Source: Erodium maritimum | Taxonomy: Eukaryota; Streptophyta; Magnoliopsida; Geraniales; Geraniaceae | Length of the DNA stretch: 64,000 nucleotides | NCBI GenBank assembly: GCA_963921825.1 | Contig: OY997588.1 | Coordinates: forward strand, 83,643,043-83,707,042 | Direction: 5' to 3' | Shown: piece after piece, positions 1 to 10,923 of the stretch | Layout of the letters: every line of letters begins with the position of its first letter | How positions within the stretch are numbered: the first letter of the stretch is position 1 | Position numbers and translations under genes: made by a program | Notes under the pieces: model-generated | What the model was told of the DNA's origin: nothing | Seen by the model: only the letters and a program-made list of their open reading frames with translations | The model's database searches: none

Positions 1-2
1 TG

Positions 3-560
3 AACGCGTCGTTACTGACATGCATAATCTCCATAGCCCTTCTACTGATCATATCTTCCGCCCCCAACATGCCCGCCGTGCAATTAGAATCCTTGTCTGT
101 GGCTCACTTCAACGCGACCACGCGGCGTGAGTCGAAGCTAGAGGTGAGAGGCAGATGGGACTTTCAGCTATCGGTAAAGAACCACGAGACTAAATGGAGA
201 TCAACGTTCCATGGCATCAACTGTACCTTGTACAGGCAAATAGAGCACCGGAACTTTTACGAGGAAGAGGCCAAGAACCTTGTCCATATCGCCAACGATA
301 GTACGAAGGAGGCTTTTAGCTTGGCACCGGAAGCAGAGAAAGAGGTGCGATTTGTGATCGAGGCGGAGGAGATGCAAGACTTGGAACTCGTGGGTTTTGT
401 GCTTTGGATATCTTTTTATGTTTCGTTTGATCGAGCGAGCTTCAGTTGGTATTCTGGGACTCTGAATTATAATTGTGGCACATTGACGATTGACGAACAT
501 ACGGGGATGTTGTCCAATCATCTTCCCATGCCTTGCAAGTTTTCATTGCCGTTAATGTAA
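3..560 (+). CDS. NDR1/HIN1-like (NHL) LEA_2-domain protein, 3' part
   Basis: The frame is open from base 3, so the gene starts upstream of the window. The first residues form a hydrophobic helix (LLTCIISIALLLIISS), and a methionine at 69 falls inside the protein. The helix is followed by a beta-rich segment typical of the LEA_2 domain: PAVQLESLSVAHFN, then a WDFQLSVKN block matching the family's conserved NPN strand, and then a GINCTLYR block. About 185 residues are visible, ending at a TAA at 558-560. NHL proteins are small single-pass proteins of the plasma membrane or secretory pathway, with the LEA_2 domain outside the cytosol; several act in pathogen responses, as NDR1 does. The frame is intact with no stops. 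The exact NHL subgroup cannot be judged because the cytosolic N-terminus is missing. Confidence 0.75.
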   Translation, partial: NASLLTCIISIALLLIISSAPNMPAVQLESLSVAHFNATTRRESKLEVRGRWDFQLSVKNHETKWRSTFHGINCTLYRQIEHRNFYEEEAKNLVHIANDSTKEAFSLAPEAEKEVRFVIEAEEMQDLELVGFVLWISFYVSFDRASFSWYSGTLNYNCGTLTIDEHTGMLSNHLPMPCKFSLPLM

Positions 561-819
561 CATGTCAGTAACTTGTTATGTTCTTTTTGTTTCTTTGAGC
601 AACACAAGACGATTGTAATGATTATAATTTTAAGTCATTTGTGTACTTATTTTCATTCCTAAATGGGGTTGTAAAGAAGAGTGCTTGTAAACTCTTCATT
701 CATTAATATGAAAAGGGGGGTGCATTGTGTAAATAGCCTTATTTGATGATTTTATTAGATAATAACCTCTCATTATGGTATTTCTCTCTAGCCTTCCTGT
801 CTAATTAATCCTAATCTGA
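561..819. other. 3' flank of the NHL gene, AT-rich
   Basis: This AT-rich stretch probably holds the 3' UTR and polyadenylation region of the NHL gene. No other gene or repeat was recognised. Confidence 0.4.
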
Positions 820-3217
820 AAAAGAAGAAAAAAAAACATGTAAAAGGAGAGCTTCTTGTGCTGTCCACAGCCTTGCGCACCTCCAGTCAACACATTCCCA
901 ATAACATATCTGGGATTCCCTCTGGGTGCTAATACAAGGAGGGCAAAAACATGGGATCCTACAGTCCAAATATTCAAGAAAGCTGACAAGCAAAGCTCCT
1001 ATCTCTAGGAGGAAGAATCACATTAATTAAATCAACATTGGGGGCATTGCCAATATACTACTTCTCTATTCTCAGAGCCCCAAAAGGTGTAATCAAGAGC
1101 AAGGAAAGCTGGCAAAGAAAATTTTTATGGCATGGCAAAATATATGGTAAAGGCTGCTGCAAAGTTAATTGGGGAAAGGTATGTAGATCTAAAGCTGAAG
1201 GAGGTCTTGGCATCAGAAAATTATCAAGTATGAATATAGCACTATTGGCTAAATGGTGGTGGAGATCTGCCTTAGAGAAAAATGCTCTATGGAAATTGAT
1301 CATCTGTGGAAATTTTGGTTGGGGGGCAAATGAATGGTATCTATCAAATTTCACTGAATTGGGTAAAAATAGCTTCATTACTCATATCCTAAATTTAGCT
1401 AAGGACCCAAGGTTTGAGGATATTTTTGGCTCTAAAGGTTTGCATTGGAAAGTTGGCAATGGAGAGAGAGTCTTCTTCTGGAGAGATGGTTGGTGGGGGA
1501 ACACTTCTTTTAAACATTTATTTACAAGACTATTTGAACTCACTCAATCAAAACAAATGTTGGTTGCTGAAGCTTGGACTGGTTCTGATTGGGACTTGGA
1601 TTTTTCTAGATCCGCTAGAGGAAGAGCTGAGAATGATTGGGACATACTTTCCTCAATTTTGAAAGATTTCAGGCTTGGGGTGCAGGAGGATGTCATTATT
1701 TGGCATTGGGATCAAAAGGGCTTCACAGTTAGAAAATTGTATACCCTTCTCAAGCAGCAAGGCTCACAATCTGCTGCTTCTTTAGCTTGAACTAAACTCC
1801 TGTGGATCCCTGGAACCCCCCCCCCCCCCCTAAAATAACAGCCTTCTCTTGGCTGGCATGCCATGATGCAATTCCCTCTAAATGCTTTCTTGAATCTAGA
1901 GGTGTTGCCTTATCCCTGGAAGACATTTTGTGCCCAATCTGTCATTGCGATTTAGAAGATGGGAGTCATGTTCTATTACACTGTGCTAGGGCCTGGCAAG
2001 TTTGGGGCTTGATAAAAAAATGGTGGGGCTCAGAATTTATCATTGCAGGCTCAATTAAGGATCATTTGATAGCTTGGTCCCCCTCTACAGAAAAGCAAAT
2101 TCAGGAAGGTTTGGATTCAAAATTTTCAACTCATCATTTGGATGATTTGGCTAGCTAGAAATGCAAAATTCTTTAAAGATGAGAATTCTAATGCTGAGGA
2201 AATTTTCCAAAAGATTCTCATTAGTCTTATTCATGGGAATGGTAAGAATTTCAAAAAACAAACAAGTTCTTCTCTTTCAGTTCCTGGAGAAGCTCCCCCA
2301 AAGCCTATTTAGATTGGAAGCTTTGATTTTGCAGGATCTTTTGGCTGGACCTTCTGTACAAAGCAAATTCTGCTATACTTTTGGGGTTACTAGATCTTCA
2401 AACCATTTTGGATCTAGGGTTTGGGGGTTCTGGGTTGGGTTTGTGGGTGGTTTTGATGAGAGGTGTGAGTTGTGAGGCCAGCTTTATCATGTTGGGGTTC
2501 TCCTTCTCTTGGTGTGTGGTTACTAACATTCCCTTAGGTTGTGTGTGTGAGGGTAGCTTCTTCTTAGGTGAGTGTTCCCTTCCTCTTTCATTCTTTTTTA
2601 CAGGCTGCTAGTGTGTTCCTAATCACTCACAGTTCATCAATCCTGCCTTCTTATTGACTCTAGCAAAGTGTCTCAACAAATTTCAACAAATCTCAGCAAT
2701 ACCAGCAAATGATCCATGATATACTTAATACTCTTCAAGTTCATAAAGCCTAAGAAAGTCCATGGCGCCAATTACAACGACTGCAAATGATCGATGGTTT
2801 TCTTCGAGTTCAACAAAGATAAGAGGTTCACAACACCAAATGATCTTCATCAATCTCAACAAAAGTATGAAGAAATCAAGCAATTGCATATCACTCTCCC
2901 ACTAGCACCACCTCAACAATTTGACTTGCAGACACTCATCAAAATTCAAATTCAACTCATCTCAGCTCCACAAAAGGGCTCATTCCCATTTTTGAATGTT
3001 TGGTTTGAATTAGACAGTTAGCACAAAAAGATTTGAGGGTTTTCATTTTCATAACCTGATTTGAGGGTTTTCATTTTCATACCCTGATGTTTCATGGAAA
3101 GTTGTTTCTGTGTTTTTCTGAATTTTTTGTGCATGATCTGTAGCTAGACATGCCTTGTACTAATTTTTAACCTCTAAAGAGGTTTTAATCTAAATATGCT
3201 TTGCTGATAAAAAAACC
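820..3217 (+). mobile_element. LINE-1: 5'-truncated L1-clade LINE remnant
   Basis: The left part encodes the C-terminal half of a plant LINE reverse transcriptase. A long 3' UTR-like stretch follows and ends in an A-rich tail (gctgataaaaaaa) at about 3205-3217. A small inverted repeat, AACCTC-TAAA-GAGGTT (3169-3184), lies just before the tail, as in the other LINE tails of this window. The 5' end lies near 820-880, inside RT sequence, consistent with incomplete reverse transcription. No convincing target duplication was found. Confidence 0.7.
880..2265 (+). pseudogene. LINE ORF2 C-terminus (RT end plus zf-RVT domain), broken
   Basis: Fragments at 880-1040 (TYLGFPLG and LLSLGGRITLIKSTL) are the late RT segment in two frames. 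The open frame 1038-1790 continues with LPIYYFSILRAPKGVIK, then GGLGIRKLSSMNIALLAKW, which marks the region between the RT and the zinc-binding domain. After a stop at 1790 and a 15-base C run (1816-1830), the frame at 1802-2158 gives PPPPPKITAFSWLACHDAIPS, the zf-RVT domain with a CPICHCD...H...C pattern. A frameshift near 2130 moves the remainder (IWMIWLARNAKFFKDENS) to another frame, to about 2265. The endonuclease and RT catalytic parts are absent, so nothing functional can be made. Confidence 0.7.
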
Positions 3218-3225
3218 GCCGCATG

Positions 3226-3297
3226 TTTCGATCGTGCTATCTTCATCTTCTAGGTGCTCTGCTTCTCGTCTTCTTCCTCTTGACTAATAAAGCCCAG
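3226..3297 (+). CDS. possible first exon encoding a signal peptide
   Basis: Directly after the LINE tail, ATG at 3226 starts a short frame that reads as a basic N-region followed by LLGALLLVFFLL and ends at CAG, followed by GTAATC, a good splice donor. That combination looks like the first exon of a small secreted-protein gene. No matching second exon was recognised in the next 1.5 kb. It may be a gene remnant or chance. Confidence 0.22.
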
Positions 3298-3770
3298 GTA
3301 ATCAAGCAAGCTCTAATTTATTACTTTCTAGTTTTGATTTTCGAATGAAAGGACGGGGAAAACGATATATTGTTGTAAATATGTATACACTTAGTGAAGA
3401 GTGCCTTGGATTGGAATGGGGTGGTGTAAGGTGTAAACTAGATGCATTTTCTTGATATTCTGCAACTACAGACAACAATCATGTTTGAGACTGGTGTGGT
3501 TGATCATTATTACATGGAAGCATATCAAATTTGGTGGATCAACCATTAGATACTGCCAATCGACATTTCCAAATAGTTTCCCAGATGTAGAAACTTAGTC
3601 GATAGACTATTGTCATTAGCCGATCTAGAGTTGGAATATGCATGATTCACCACAACCTAGCCGATCGGCCATTCCCATAGACAATCAAGATTTTTCATAT
3701 TCCTACACGAACTTGTTTGTTTAGAAGTGTCTCTCTCTGTTGTTAATGAATAAGTTTATACAATTGTAAT
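3298..3770. other. AT-rich, no recognised gene
   Basis: Only short frames are present. The phrase WGGVRCKL (about 3417-3440) weakly resembles WCGVEYKL encoded near 3783-3812, suggesting degenerate duplicated coding sequence. Confidence 0.25.
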
Positions 3771-3772
3771 TG

Positions 3773-4120
3773 TCGTAGAGATGGTTGGTGTGGTGTAGAA
3801 TACAAGTTAGAGGATGAGAATTATAATTGGATATCAACTAATAATAAACCTATTAATGTTATTTTTGAAGATAATATCAATATAACATTGAACATATGAA
3901 GGATAAACTGTATTGTAAGGTAGGAGTGATGGGAAGGGATATAGCGTTGAAGCTCAGTTACATACTTTGTGTGCCCAATGTTAAACGAGTTTACTCGCCA
4001 AATGAGATTGTAGATGATGAAGATGTTCGGGTATTTAATTTAGAAAATGAGAATCTCAGCTCTAGAACTATATTACATAAGTTGGCACGTTTAACCGATG
4101 GTTACCCTAAAGTTCAATAA
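3773..4120 (+). pseudogene. possible MuDR (Mutator transposase N-terminal) fragment
   Basis: Two short adjacent frames, DGWCGVEYKLEDENYNW (from about 3779) and an ORF at 3896-4120 with LKLSYILCVPNVKRVYSPN and IVDDEDVRVF, follow the order of the MuDR plant transposase N-terminal domain. In that domain a glycine/tryptophan-rich start is followed by a Tyr-containing strand and a DDEDV-F motif. No catalytic DDE region, zinc knuckle or terminal inverted repeat was found nearby. The match is short and by eye only, so another origin is possible. Confidence 0.33.
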
Positions 4121-5200
4121 TTACCGATGCATACCCTGAAGTTACAAGTCGTAACCAAAAACCCTTTCCGTTCACTTTTTCATCCATATTTTGTTACCTT
4201 TTTCCTGAAATACCCAAAATACCCTTCAATACCCCAATAACCAAATGAAATAATTATTTATTTAAAATTCAAATATAATTTCAACCTTATCTTTTTTTGG
4301 TAACCCCCTCCTCATCCATCCTTTCTTTTCATCTCAAAGTTAACTTGATTGCACTTTCGTTGTCGTTAATTACATAGACATGCAACCAATGTGTAAGCTT
4401 GTGAAGCTTCATATGCCAGGCAAGAGCTTCCCAGTCCAGATTGGGGTGGCGAATTTAGTGTCATCTTTCTATTTGCCAGCACCTCCAGATCTCAAAATTG
4501 GCGAAATTCGGGCTTCCTCAGTAGACTTTCTCCACCCACATTCTTGTGTCTATCATATTCGGAACTTAGCCGTCGTCCCCCTGCCAGCTCAGAACTCACA
4601 GCATGTCATGGTCATACCGAGCTCTAAGGATGGGGGGACTTGTGTGGTTTAAATTTTATCTGATAGTCCCGAGGTGCCCCCTTTGGAAGTGGCAGATCTG
4701 AGAGAGGCTTCCTAAATCCTTGGTTGGTTTGACGCAAGTTTTTGGGCCGTTGGCTCCTATTGGCCCCTTGGACCTAGGCTCTATTCTTGGGCTTGATAAT
4801 GCGGGCTCCTTTGGAGTTCTTTCAAGGACTTCATTACCGAAATCATTTCTCCTTCACCAGATACGCTCTCTCCCCCTTTTGCAGGTTTTACAAACGTGAA
4901 AAGCGCAAAAAGCTCGGGCGACGTAAGCATTTATATATCCCTCCGATTGGAAAACGCCGGATATTAGTTCGTGGAAGCTTTACAAATCGATGGGGTTCAA
5001 TGCTAGCCATAAAGATGTTCCACAGGTCCCCATGATGCTTTCAATTTCGTTTCTTGTTTCAACTTTTCGTTTGTGTTCTCTCGTTTTTCACGTTGCTGGT
5101 TTCTCTAGGCTTCTGTTAGCTCTGCCTCTTCTCTCCTCTTCCATATCATCTTTTTTAGATATTATTAATTTATTGATTGATTAAAAACCTGTTTTTTTTT
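4121..5200. other. unassigned sequence with one 90-codon ORF
   Basis: A short direct repeat (TTACCGATG...TACCCT) begins near 4097. An ORF at 4380-4652 starts MQPMCKLVKL and ends GGTCVV; I do not recognise it. A lysine/arginine-rich frame (4880-5000) and T-rich sequence follow. None of this has enough support to be called a gene. Confidence 0.3.
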
Positions 5201-6208
5201 GTTGACAAAAAATAAAGGTGGTTCTCAATAATTTCTCCTTTAACATTTTATATTAAAACGTTGGAGTAAGCTACTTCGGTCTCCTATCTTACCTCACAAG
5301 ATTTCTGCATTTGTTTGGTTAACATGTCACAAGGAAGTTCCTACAAAGATGTTCATAGATGCCAGAGGTTTGAATTTGTCTTTGGATGATACTCTTTGCC
5401 CCTTTTGTGCTCTAGACTTTGAGGAGATAAATCATCTCTTTATAATCTGCTATAGATCTTGTCTTGAGTGTGGGATAGGTTAATCTGTGATTTGGGGTTT
5501 GTACCCTCTCCCCCCTAGCCTTTGTCTTGAGTGTGGGATTGGTTTTTACTTTTCTCCTTTGCTCTGCCTATTTTGTTGGGTGTGCCTAGATTTTTTTGTA
5601 TAGGTTCAAGTGTTTTACTTATTTGTTTTTTTTAGGATAGTGTCTGTGGTTCTTATTTTGTGAAGGACTGGTGGCTTGGCTGGAGAGTTGTCACTCATCT
5701 GGGTTGATCACTCAAGTTTGGATTGAGCTTCTCTTTGCTCCCTTTGCTTTCTATGGCTCTCTTTGTATTGTTTGGGCTTTGGTGTGTTTTTTATGCGGCA
5801 ATGTTGGAATATCTTCTTTCAATAGGCTGCAGATGGGGATTTTTTTGATAAGATAAAAAATTTATTAAGCGATCGTTCTACAAGAAAGTAAAACAATTTT
5901 ATTAAACAATCGTTCTACAAGAAAGTAAAAAAAAAATTATTAAGCAATCGTTTTCTAGCATATGGGAATTATACAAGGGGAATTTCTTGGGAATTTTGTT
6001 TTATCTGATCAGGCCTTGGGGAGATCAGGACTTGGAGGGTGCTTCTTTTTTTAGGCTTTTCAGTAGGCAGGGGTACTACTTTGTTTGTGTTGTTATTTTA
6101 GGATGGTTCTTGATCCATCTAGTCTCTTAGTTAGTTGAGTCTAGAGGTTCTTTGTGTGGTGTTTAATGATTTTCAGAGGGGGTTCAGTGGGGGTTATTTA
6201 TTTGGTTG
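5201..6208 (+). mobile_element. LINE-2 remnant, left part (zf-RVT and 3' UTR)
   Basis: At about 5262-5470 the sequence encodes LLRSPILPHKISAFVWLTC, then LCPFCALDFEEINHLF, which is the zf-RVT domain of a plant LINE, with its C-x2-C and H residues. Stops and frameshifts follow, then a T-rich 3' UTR. The element breaks at 6208 where LINE-3 inserted. Its tail resumes at 22574 and ends in an A-run near 22727. The two parts are joined by the 13-bp duplication ATTTATTTGGTTG. Confidence 0.65.
5860..5953 (+). repeat. three tandem units of about 40-45 bp
   Basis: Three successive imperfect copies share the core ATCGTTCTACAAGAAAGTAAAA preceded by TTTATTAA; the third copy ends early at CGTTTTCTAGC. They lie in the 3' UTR of LINE-2. 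Confidence 0.6.
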
Positions 6209-7262
6209 TTTTTTTTTATCAACAAAGCAAATTTAGATAAAGTGATCTCTGAAGAGGAGACGAGGTGATGATACAAGGAAGAGTGATCCCGTGGGAACCT
6301 CACAACACAACCCTCAACAAACTGAGGGGATTACAAGAAGAACAACCAGTAAGAAAAGAAGAACAACACAAGAAAACCCCAAACAACAGGGAAGAAGAAC
6401 CAACAGAACTAAACCACTGGTAAAGAAATACACAAGACCCAGACAGAATTACCAAACAAGAAGAACAACTTAAAAAAGGTCTAAAATCTGTAAAATCAAC
6501 CTTGAAGCGCAAATTAGAAAAACAAAAGTAAAAACCCAGACCAAAACCAGAGGATACAACCCCTTTACCTTGAGAGAAAGGAAACTCTAACACAAATTGG
6601 TACTACCTGGCCGAACCCTTGCCTTCTGGAGTGGGTAAACATCACCCGAGATACTCGCCGGCGGCCAACACCGAGAACCGGCGAGCTCGACCCAACAACG
6701 GCCGAGAATAAGCGGATACAGAGGATTGGAGAAGTAAGAGCCAACAAAGGAAAATGACCCAATCAAACCAAGGAAGAAGGAGAAATACCTCTTAGTCACG
6801 ATAACCCCGCCTGAAATCCACATACCCAGCTAGAAATCAGTTCATCCCTCGCCGGCCAACACCAGACGAGAGTCCAAGGAGCGAATCCGAGGAAAGGACC
6901 GGCTTTTCAGCCGAGATCCAGCCTGGTCGAGGTTCAGGCCAAAGGGCCTCCATCCACTTTGCCAGCTCCGACGAAAACAAGCCATAGCCTCTACCGGTGA
7001 GAGGAGACGAGGCCAAGCATGGACCAAGACGAACTTCACCAGCAGATCAGAGAAAAGGGAGGACCGTCTCTGCAACAATCCCCACAGAGAGGTAGGGGAA
7101 AGCACTCCCACGAACAGATATGTGCCTCTCTTCTCTTTCCCTTCACCCCACAGAGCCAGTAGTCAGAAAACCCTAGATCCACTCCGATCTTTCCCAAGAG
7201 GCAGAAGAAACGGCTCCCACAACAGATCTGAGGTCGGTCTACTGGCGTGGGGTGAAGCAACC
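6209..7262 (-). mobile_element. LINE-3, non-autonomous LINE, 3' part
   Basis: On the minus strand this element has a poly(A) tail (T-run at 6209-6217), a small CTCT/AGAG hairpin just inside it (6245-6258), and leader-like sequence without any RT, endonuclease or ORF1 domain I can recognise. The 13-bp target duplication ATTTATTTGGTTG is at 6196-6208 and 22561-22573. The 5' part of the element is at 22301-22560, beyond an inserted LTR. Total element length without the insertion is about 1.3 kb. ORFs here show no family motifs. Confidence 0.65.
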
Positions 7263-7804
7263 TGTAAGAACCGCTCCCGGTCAACGCCAGTCAAATCGGC
7301 GGAAAAATAGAAAAATTTAAAATTTTGGGACAGACACCTAAATGAACCTAAATTTGACCCCGAGAGTCATATCGGACTTAAATTGACCCCGATATCGACC
7401 AAAGTGAGTTCTAGGGGACTTAGGGCAACTTTTTGACCGATTTGGGAAAGGTTGACTTTTTGCCGGAAAAGTCAACCGAGCGACGTTTTGGTCCGTTCGA
7501 GGCCCGTTTTGGATCCAAAAAGCTTAGTCGTCATTACAGCGTTCTTAGTTGGGCCGTTTCCTTGTAGCCCGTGAAATTTCATGATTTCTTGGAAAATGGG
7601 CCCGTTTGGGGCCCGAGACGGTCGAATTTCGCGAATCTGACAGAAAAATATCTACAAAGATATTTTTTAAAAGGTGGGACCCACTTGCCACTTGTCACAC
7701 AAGTGGGGGATGTTGGTATTTTGAATAAAGAAAAAGAGATGAGTGGTAGTTTTGTAAATTGGAAAAAGGTGTGTTGTTTTAAAAGAAAATAAAAGGAAAT
7801 GATG

Positions 7805-7893
7805 AGATACTGTTCGGCAAAAAAGAAAAAAAAAAGAGAAAAAAAGAGAGAGAAAGAAGAGAGAGAAAGGGGAGGAGAGAAAGAAGAGAGAAG
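7805..7893 (+). repeat. purine-rich low-complexity tract
   Basis: An A/G-only tract of roughly 90 bases lies in the family C LTR leader. In the solo LTR at 37889-40867 the equivalent place carries the long GAA microsatellite at 38454-38591. Confidence 0.7.
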
Positions 7894-7978
7894 TTGGGTT
7901 TTTTTCGATTTCCCGACGATCCAACCAACGGATCGTCTCAACGGTTGTATAATCGAGCTCCCGTCGTCATTCTCTACG

Positions 7979-7980
7979 GT
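7979..7980 (+). promoter_or_regulatory. candidate splice donor in LTR leader
   Basis: TCTACG/GTGAGA matches the plant 5' splice-site pattern. It lies in the position where the other LTRs of this superfamily carry ACG/GTGAG (11751, 18963 and, on the minus strand, 45470). Confidence 0.4.
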
Positions 7981-9354
7981 GAGAACCCATTCTTTTCTCG
8001 TTTTGGTACGTTTGAATTTTAGGGTTTGAGTTTAAACGGTTTGTTTAAGGTTGGGTTTTGGTTAGAATTGGTTTAAAGACGAATGGTTGAGGTTTGGGGT
8101 TCGTTAGGAACGTTTTGGGGCGAAAAGGAAAATTTTCCATTGTGGCCGTGTGGGGCCCACTTGCCCGGGCCTCGGGTTTTTCGTGTTTGGGTGGTTTTGG
8201 ACGATCTCTGAATCGATAATTCACACCCGGAACGAATTATGGGATTAAATTGTGGAAATTGGAAATTTCGGGTTTAGAAACTTTAAACGCGAATTAAATC
8301 GCTCGGAAGTCGGAAATTGATTCCGTTGATTGCGTTGGAACACTTGAATTATTTTAGGATCGTAGAAACAAAAACGGGAATTTTCGGAGCCCTGGAAGGG
8401 CGTTTTCCGATCCGGGGAATATTCGCCGAGCTGGGCGAATCGGGCTTTTCCGGACCCTTTGTTGACATTGTCAAGTAATTGGGAAGTTTGGGAGTGATCG
8501 GCATTGTCGGGGTCGCGTTTGGCCATAAAACTTGACACCCTGCGGGTTTTAACCGCAAACTTGAAGTAATCGGATTTGAAGTCCGGAATATCGAGCCCAA
8601 AGGAGCAATAGACAATCACTTACTATTTAAAATTTGTAGCTAAGCTGTTTCGGTAAAGATATGATTTTTAAGTTTCGAAAATAAACCTAAAACGACTAGA
8701 AAGAAAATACAGAATTTAACAGAGAGCTTTCTTATCTTGAATCAAGTGAAGAGAGATCAAGGGCACGGGTTCATCGAGTTCATTCCATAAAATTGAACAC
8801 GTTCGATTGTAGCGATGTCGACTTATTTTAGAGGCAACGAGTTGTCTCGAATCTAGTCCTAACTTCTTTCGAACGATTCAGACCCTAATGGAATCTAACC
8901 ACCGGGTTTTTTCGAATCACGATGTAGGAAGACCCAAAGCGTTAAACTCTATGACAACTTCTAAATTTAGACCAAACAAGTCTATAGCTATTGCAATTGT
9001 ATTAACCCCGCTAGTTCTAGCTAGGATTTAAATCCAACCTATGACCGATTTTTGACTTAACTAGAATCCTCCTCTTTCGAGCTACAAATCCTAATTCGAA
9101 ACAATTACCAAGCCTACACGGGAGGTAAAGCATTATGCACAAATCAATCATAGACACTAAAGCAAATCAACAATCATCGCAATCGAAGCATTCAATTTAC
9201 AGAAATCCCTACTCTAATCCCCCATAGCCCTAGAAATTGGGGGTTTAGTTGTTCATGGTGAGAAAATGCAAGAATGAAAAGAAGCAAACAATTAAACTCA
9301 TAATCAAGATGAAAGTAGAGATACAATCACCGAATTAGTTGTCTAAGGTTGCTC

Positions 9355-9371
9355 TTCTTCTTCTTCTTCTA
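9355..9371 (+). repeat. short CTT microsatellite
   Basis: About five CTT units lie within the nested LTR. Confidence 0.7.
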
Positions 9372-9688
9372 TCTCTCTCCTTGATGCTCTTGAAAATCCA
9401 CCAAAAGAAATGCACTTGAGTAGCCAACAATGGAGTTTGTCTTCAAAAATCAACACTCAAAATAAATCTCAAATGGTTCTTTACCCAATAAAATTGATCC
9501 TCAACAAATAATACAAGATAGAAGCTCCCCATTTAATTCTATAAAAAAAAGCAATAAAAACTATAAAAAAAAAAGATGCCTCCCTCTACTGTTCGTGTTC
9601 TGTGTATAAAAAATGGTGAAGAAGCAGACTCTCTTTTTTTTGTGCGGCGCTGAATAAATGAAAAGGGAAGAGGAGCTGTTGCCCTAGA

Positions 9689-9996
9689 CAATTGGGACAG
9701 ATGGCGCGCAGAGAGAGGAGCAGGTGTCAAGAGGAGAAAGGCTTGAGGGCTTGGACAGGTGTCGCGCGGGCAGAGGTGGAGCTGAGGGACAGGTGGCGCG
9801 AAGGGATCAGCCAGCGGCTGGGTTGGGCCCGGATGGGACACGTGTCCGCACCACGGGTCGCCACGCGCGCGGAGGCGGGCCGTTCTGGACACGTGTCGTG
9901 CGAAAGGAGGCTGGCGGCTGGGATTGCGGCGCCACGTGTCGCGCGAGAGGGAGTGGCGGCTGGGGCTCTGAGCTGGCGTGGACACGTGTCACAATC
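9689..9996. repeat. degenerate minisatellite with G-box palindromes
   Basis: Eight irregularly spaced copies of a GGACA-ggtgtc-GCGCG core occur at about 9689, 9722, 9755, 9788, 9836, 9887, 9933 and 9981. Four of them contain CACGTG within ACACGTGT or a near form. It lies near the 5' (U3) end of the minus-strand nested LTR. Confidence 0.55.
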
Positions 9997-10923
9997 TGAT
10001 GGGCTGCTCCATTTTTGCTCCTATTCCGCTATTTTGCTCGCTCCGGCTTCGTTTGGACTCCGATCGATCTCGTTCTTGCGCCAAAAAATTCCTCTTTTCA
10101 AGACCTACAAAACAAGACCAGTCATGAATATATTTCGAAGCGAACAAAATCGACCTCTTGACGGTCCACAAGCACAAAACACCCAAAATGCATCGAAAAT
10201 CCATCGGAACACCGAACATATCGGTAAAATCAGTTATTCATGCTAAATCTAAATGTATGATAGAAAACCGGGACCAAAATCCTATACAATTTGATATAAA
10301 GTGGCCCTTTTATGTGTTAAAATGCACCCGCATCAGCGTCAAATTCATTAAAATTCAGCTTTTCCTGCGAACTTAAAAAGTGTTTTAATTGTGTTCTTGT
10401 TCGATCGTGCCGCCGACCGCGGAAAAGGGAGGCTAGGCGAGTGATCGAGAGCGCGCCGGAGCTTGGGCGTGGACTTTTGGGAAAGCGTTACGAGGTAGGG
10501 AAAAGTAGCCGGATCTCGGCCTTGACAAGGAAAGTTAACAGTAGAAATGCAGGCGACACTTAGTGGTGTCGTAGGATACGTGAATGTATCGAACAATAGA
10601 AATGCATGTGACACTTAGTAGTGTCGTAGGATAAGTGAACGTATCGAACATTAGAAATACTTGTGGCATTTGGTTGTGCCTGTAGGTTGATTGAATTGTT
10701 TGTATTTGTGGGTGGCCATGAGTGTCTGTAGGGAGTTGAACCTGTATTGGTGGACTGACTTGCCGAGTGGTAGTTAGTCGTGTTGTCGTATTTTTCTTTC
10801 TATTTGCGGGGTTTTGTGTGTTATTTGGTTGTGACTGTGATTGTTCTGGTGATGACTGTTGAGCTATGCCCGTGGGTGTGTCGTACCCTCCGGTGCGCGG
10901 TCGGTAAAGTGCTGAGGGATGTG

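Larger units (their letters stand above)
8529..10335 (-). mobile_element. Tat/Athila-like Ty3 LTR nested in family C LTR
   Basis: Comparison with the solo LTR at 39300-39440 shows that family C sequence breaks off after GCGTTTGG near 8528 and resumes at 10336 (GCGTCAAATTC). The extra 1.8 kb reads on the minus strand as an LTR beginning TGATGCGGGTGCATTTTAAC, a start seen in Tat/Athila LTRs. Near its other end it has the phrases TATTGCTCC and TCAAGTTTTATGG, which resemble the LTR end and primer-site region of those elements. The left boundary is uncertain by about 15 bases and no clean duplication was seen. No coding region is present, so it looks like a solo LTR. Confidence 0.5.

Noticed and set aside
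1816-1830. C-run as a possible programmed frameshift site in the LINE
   Set aside because: The LINE is already broken on both sides by stops, so slippage or mutation of a proline-codon run is enough.
9692-10246. 184-codon ORF rich in arginine and glycine
   Set aside because: It runs through a minisatellite and the edge of an LTR; it is a composition effect.
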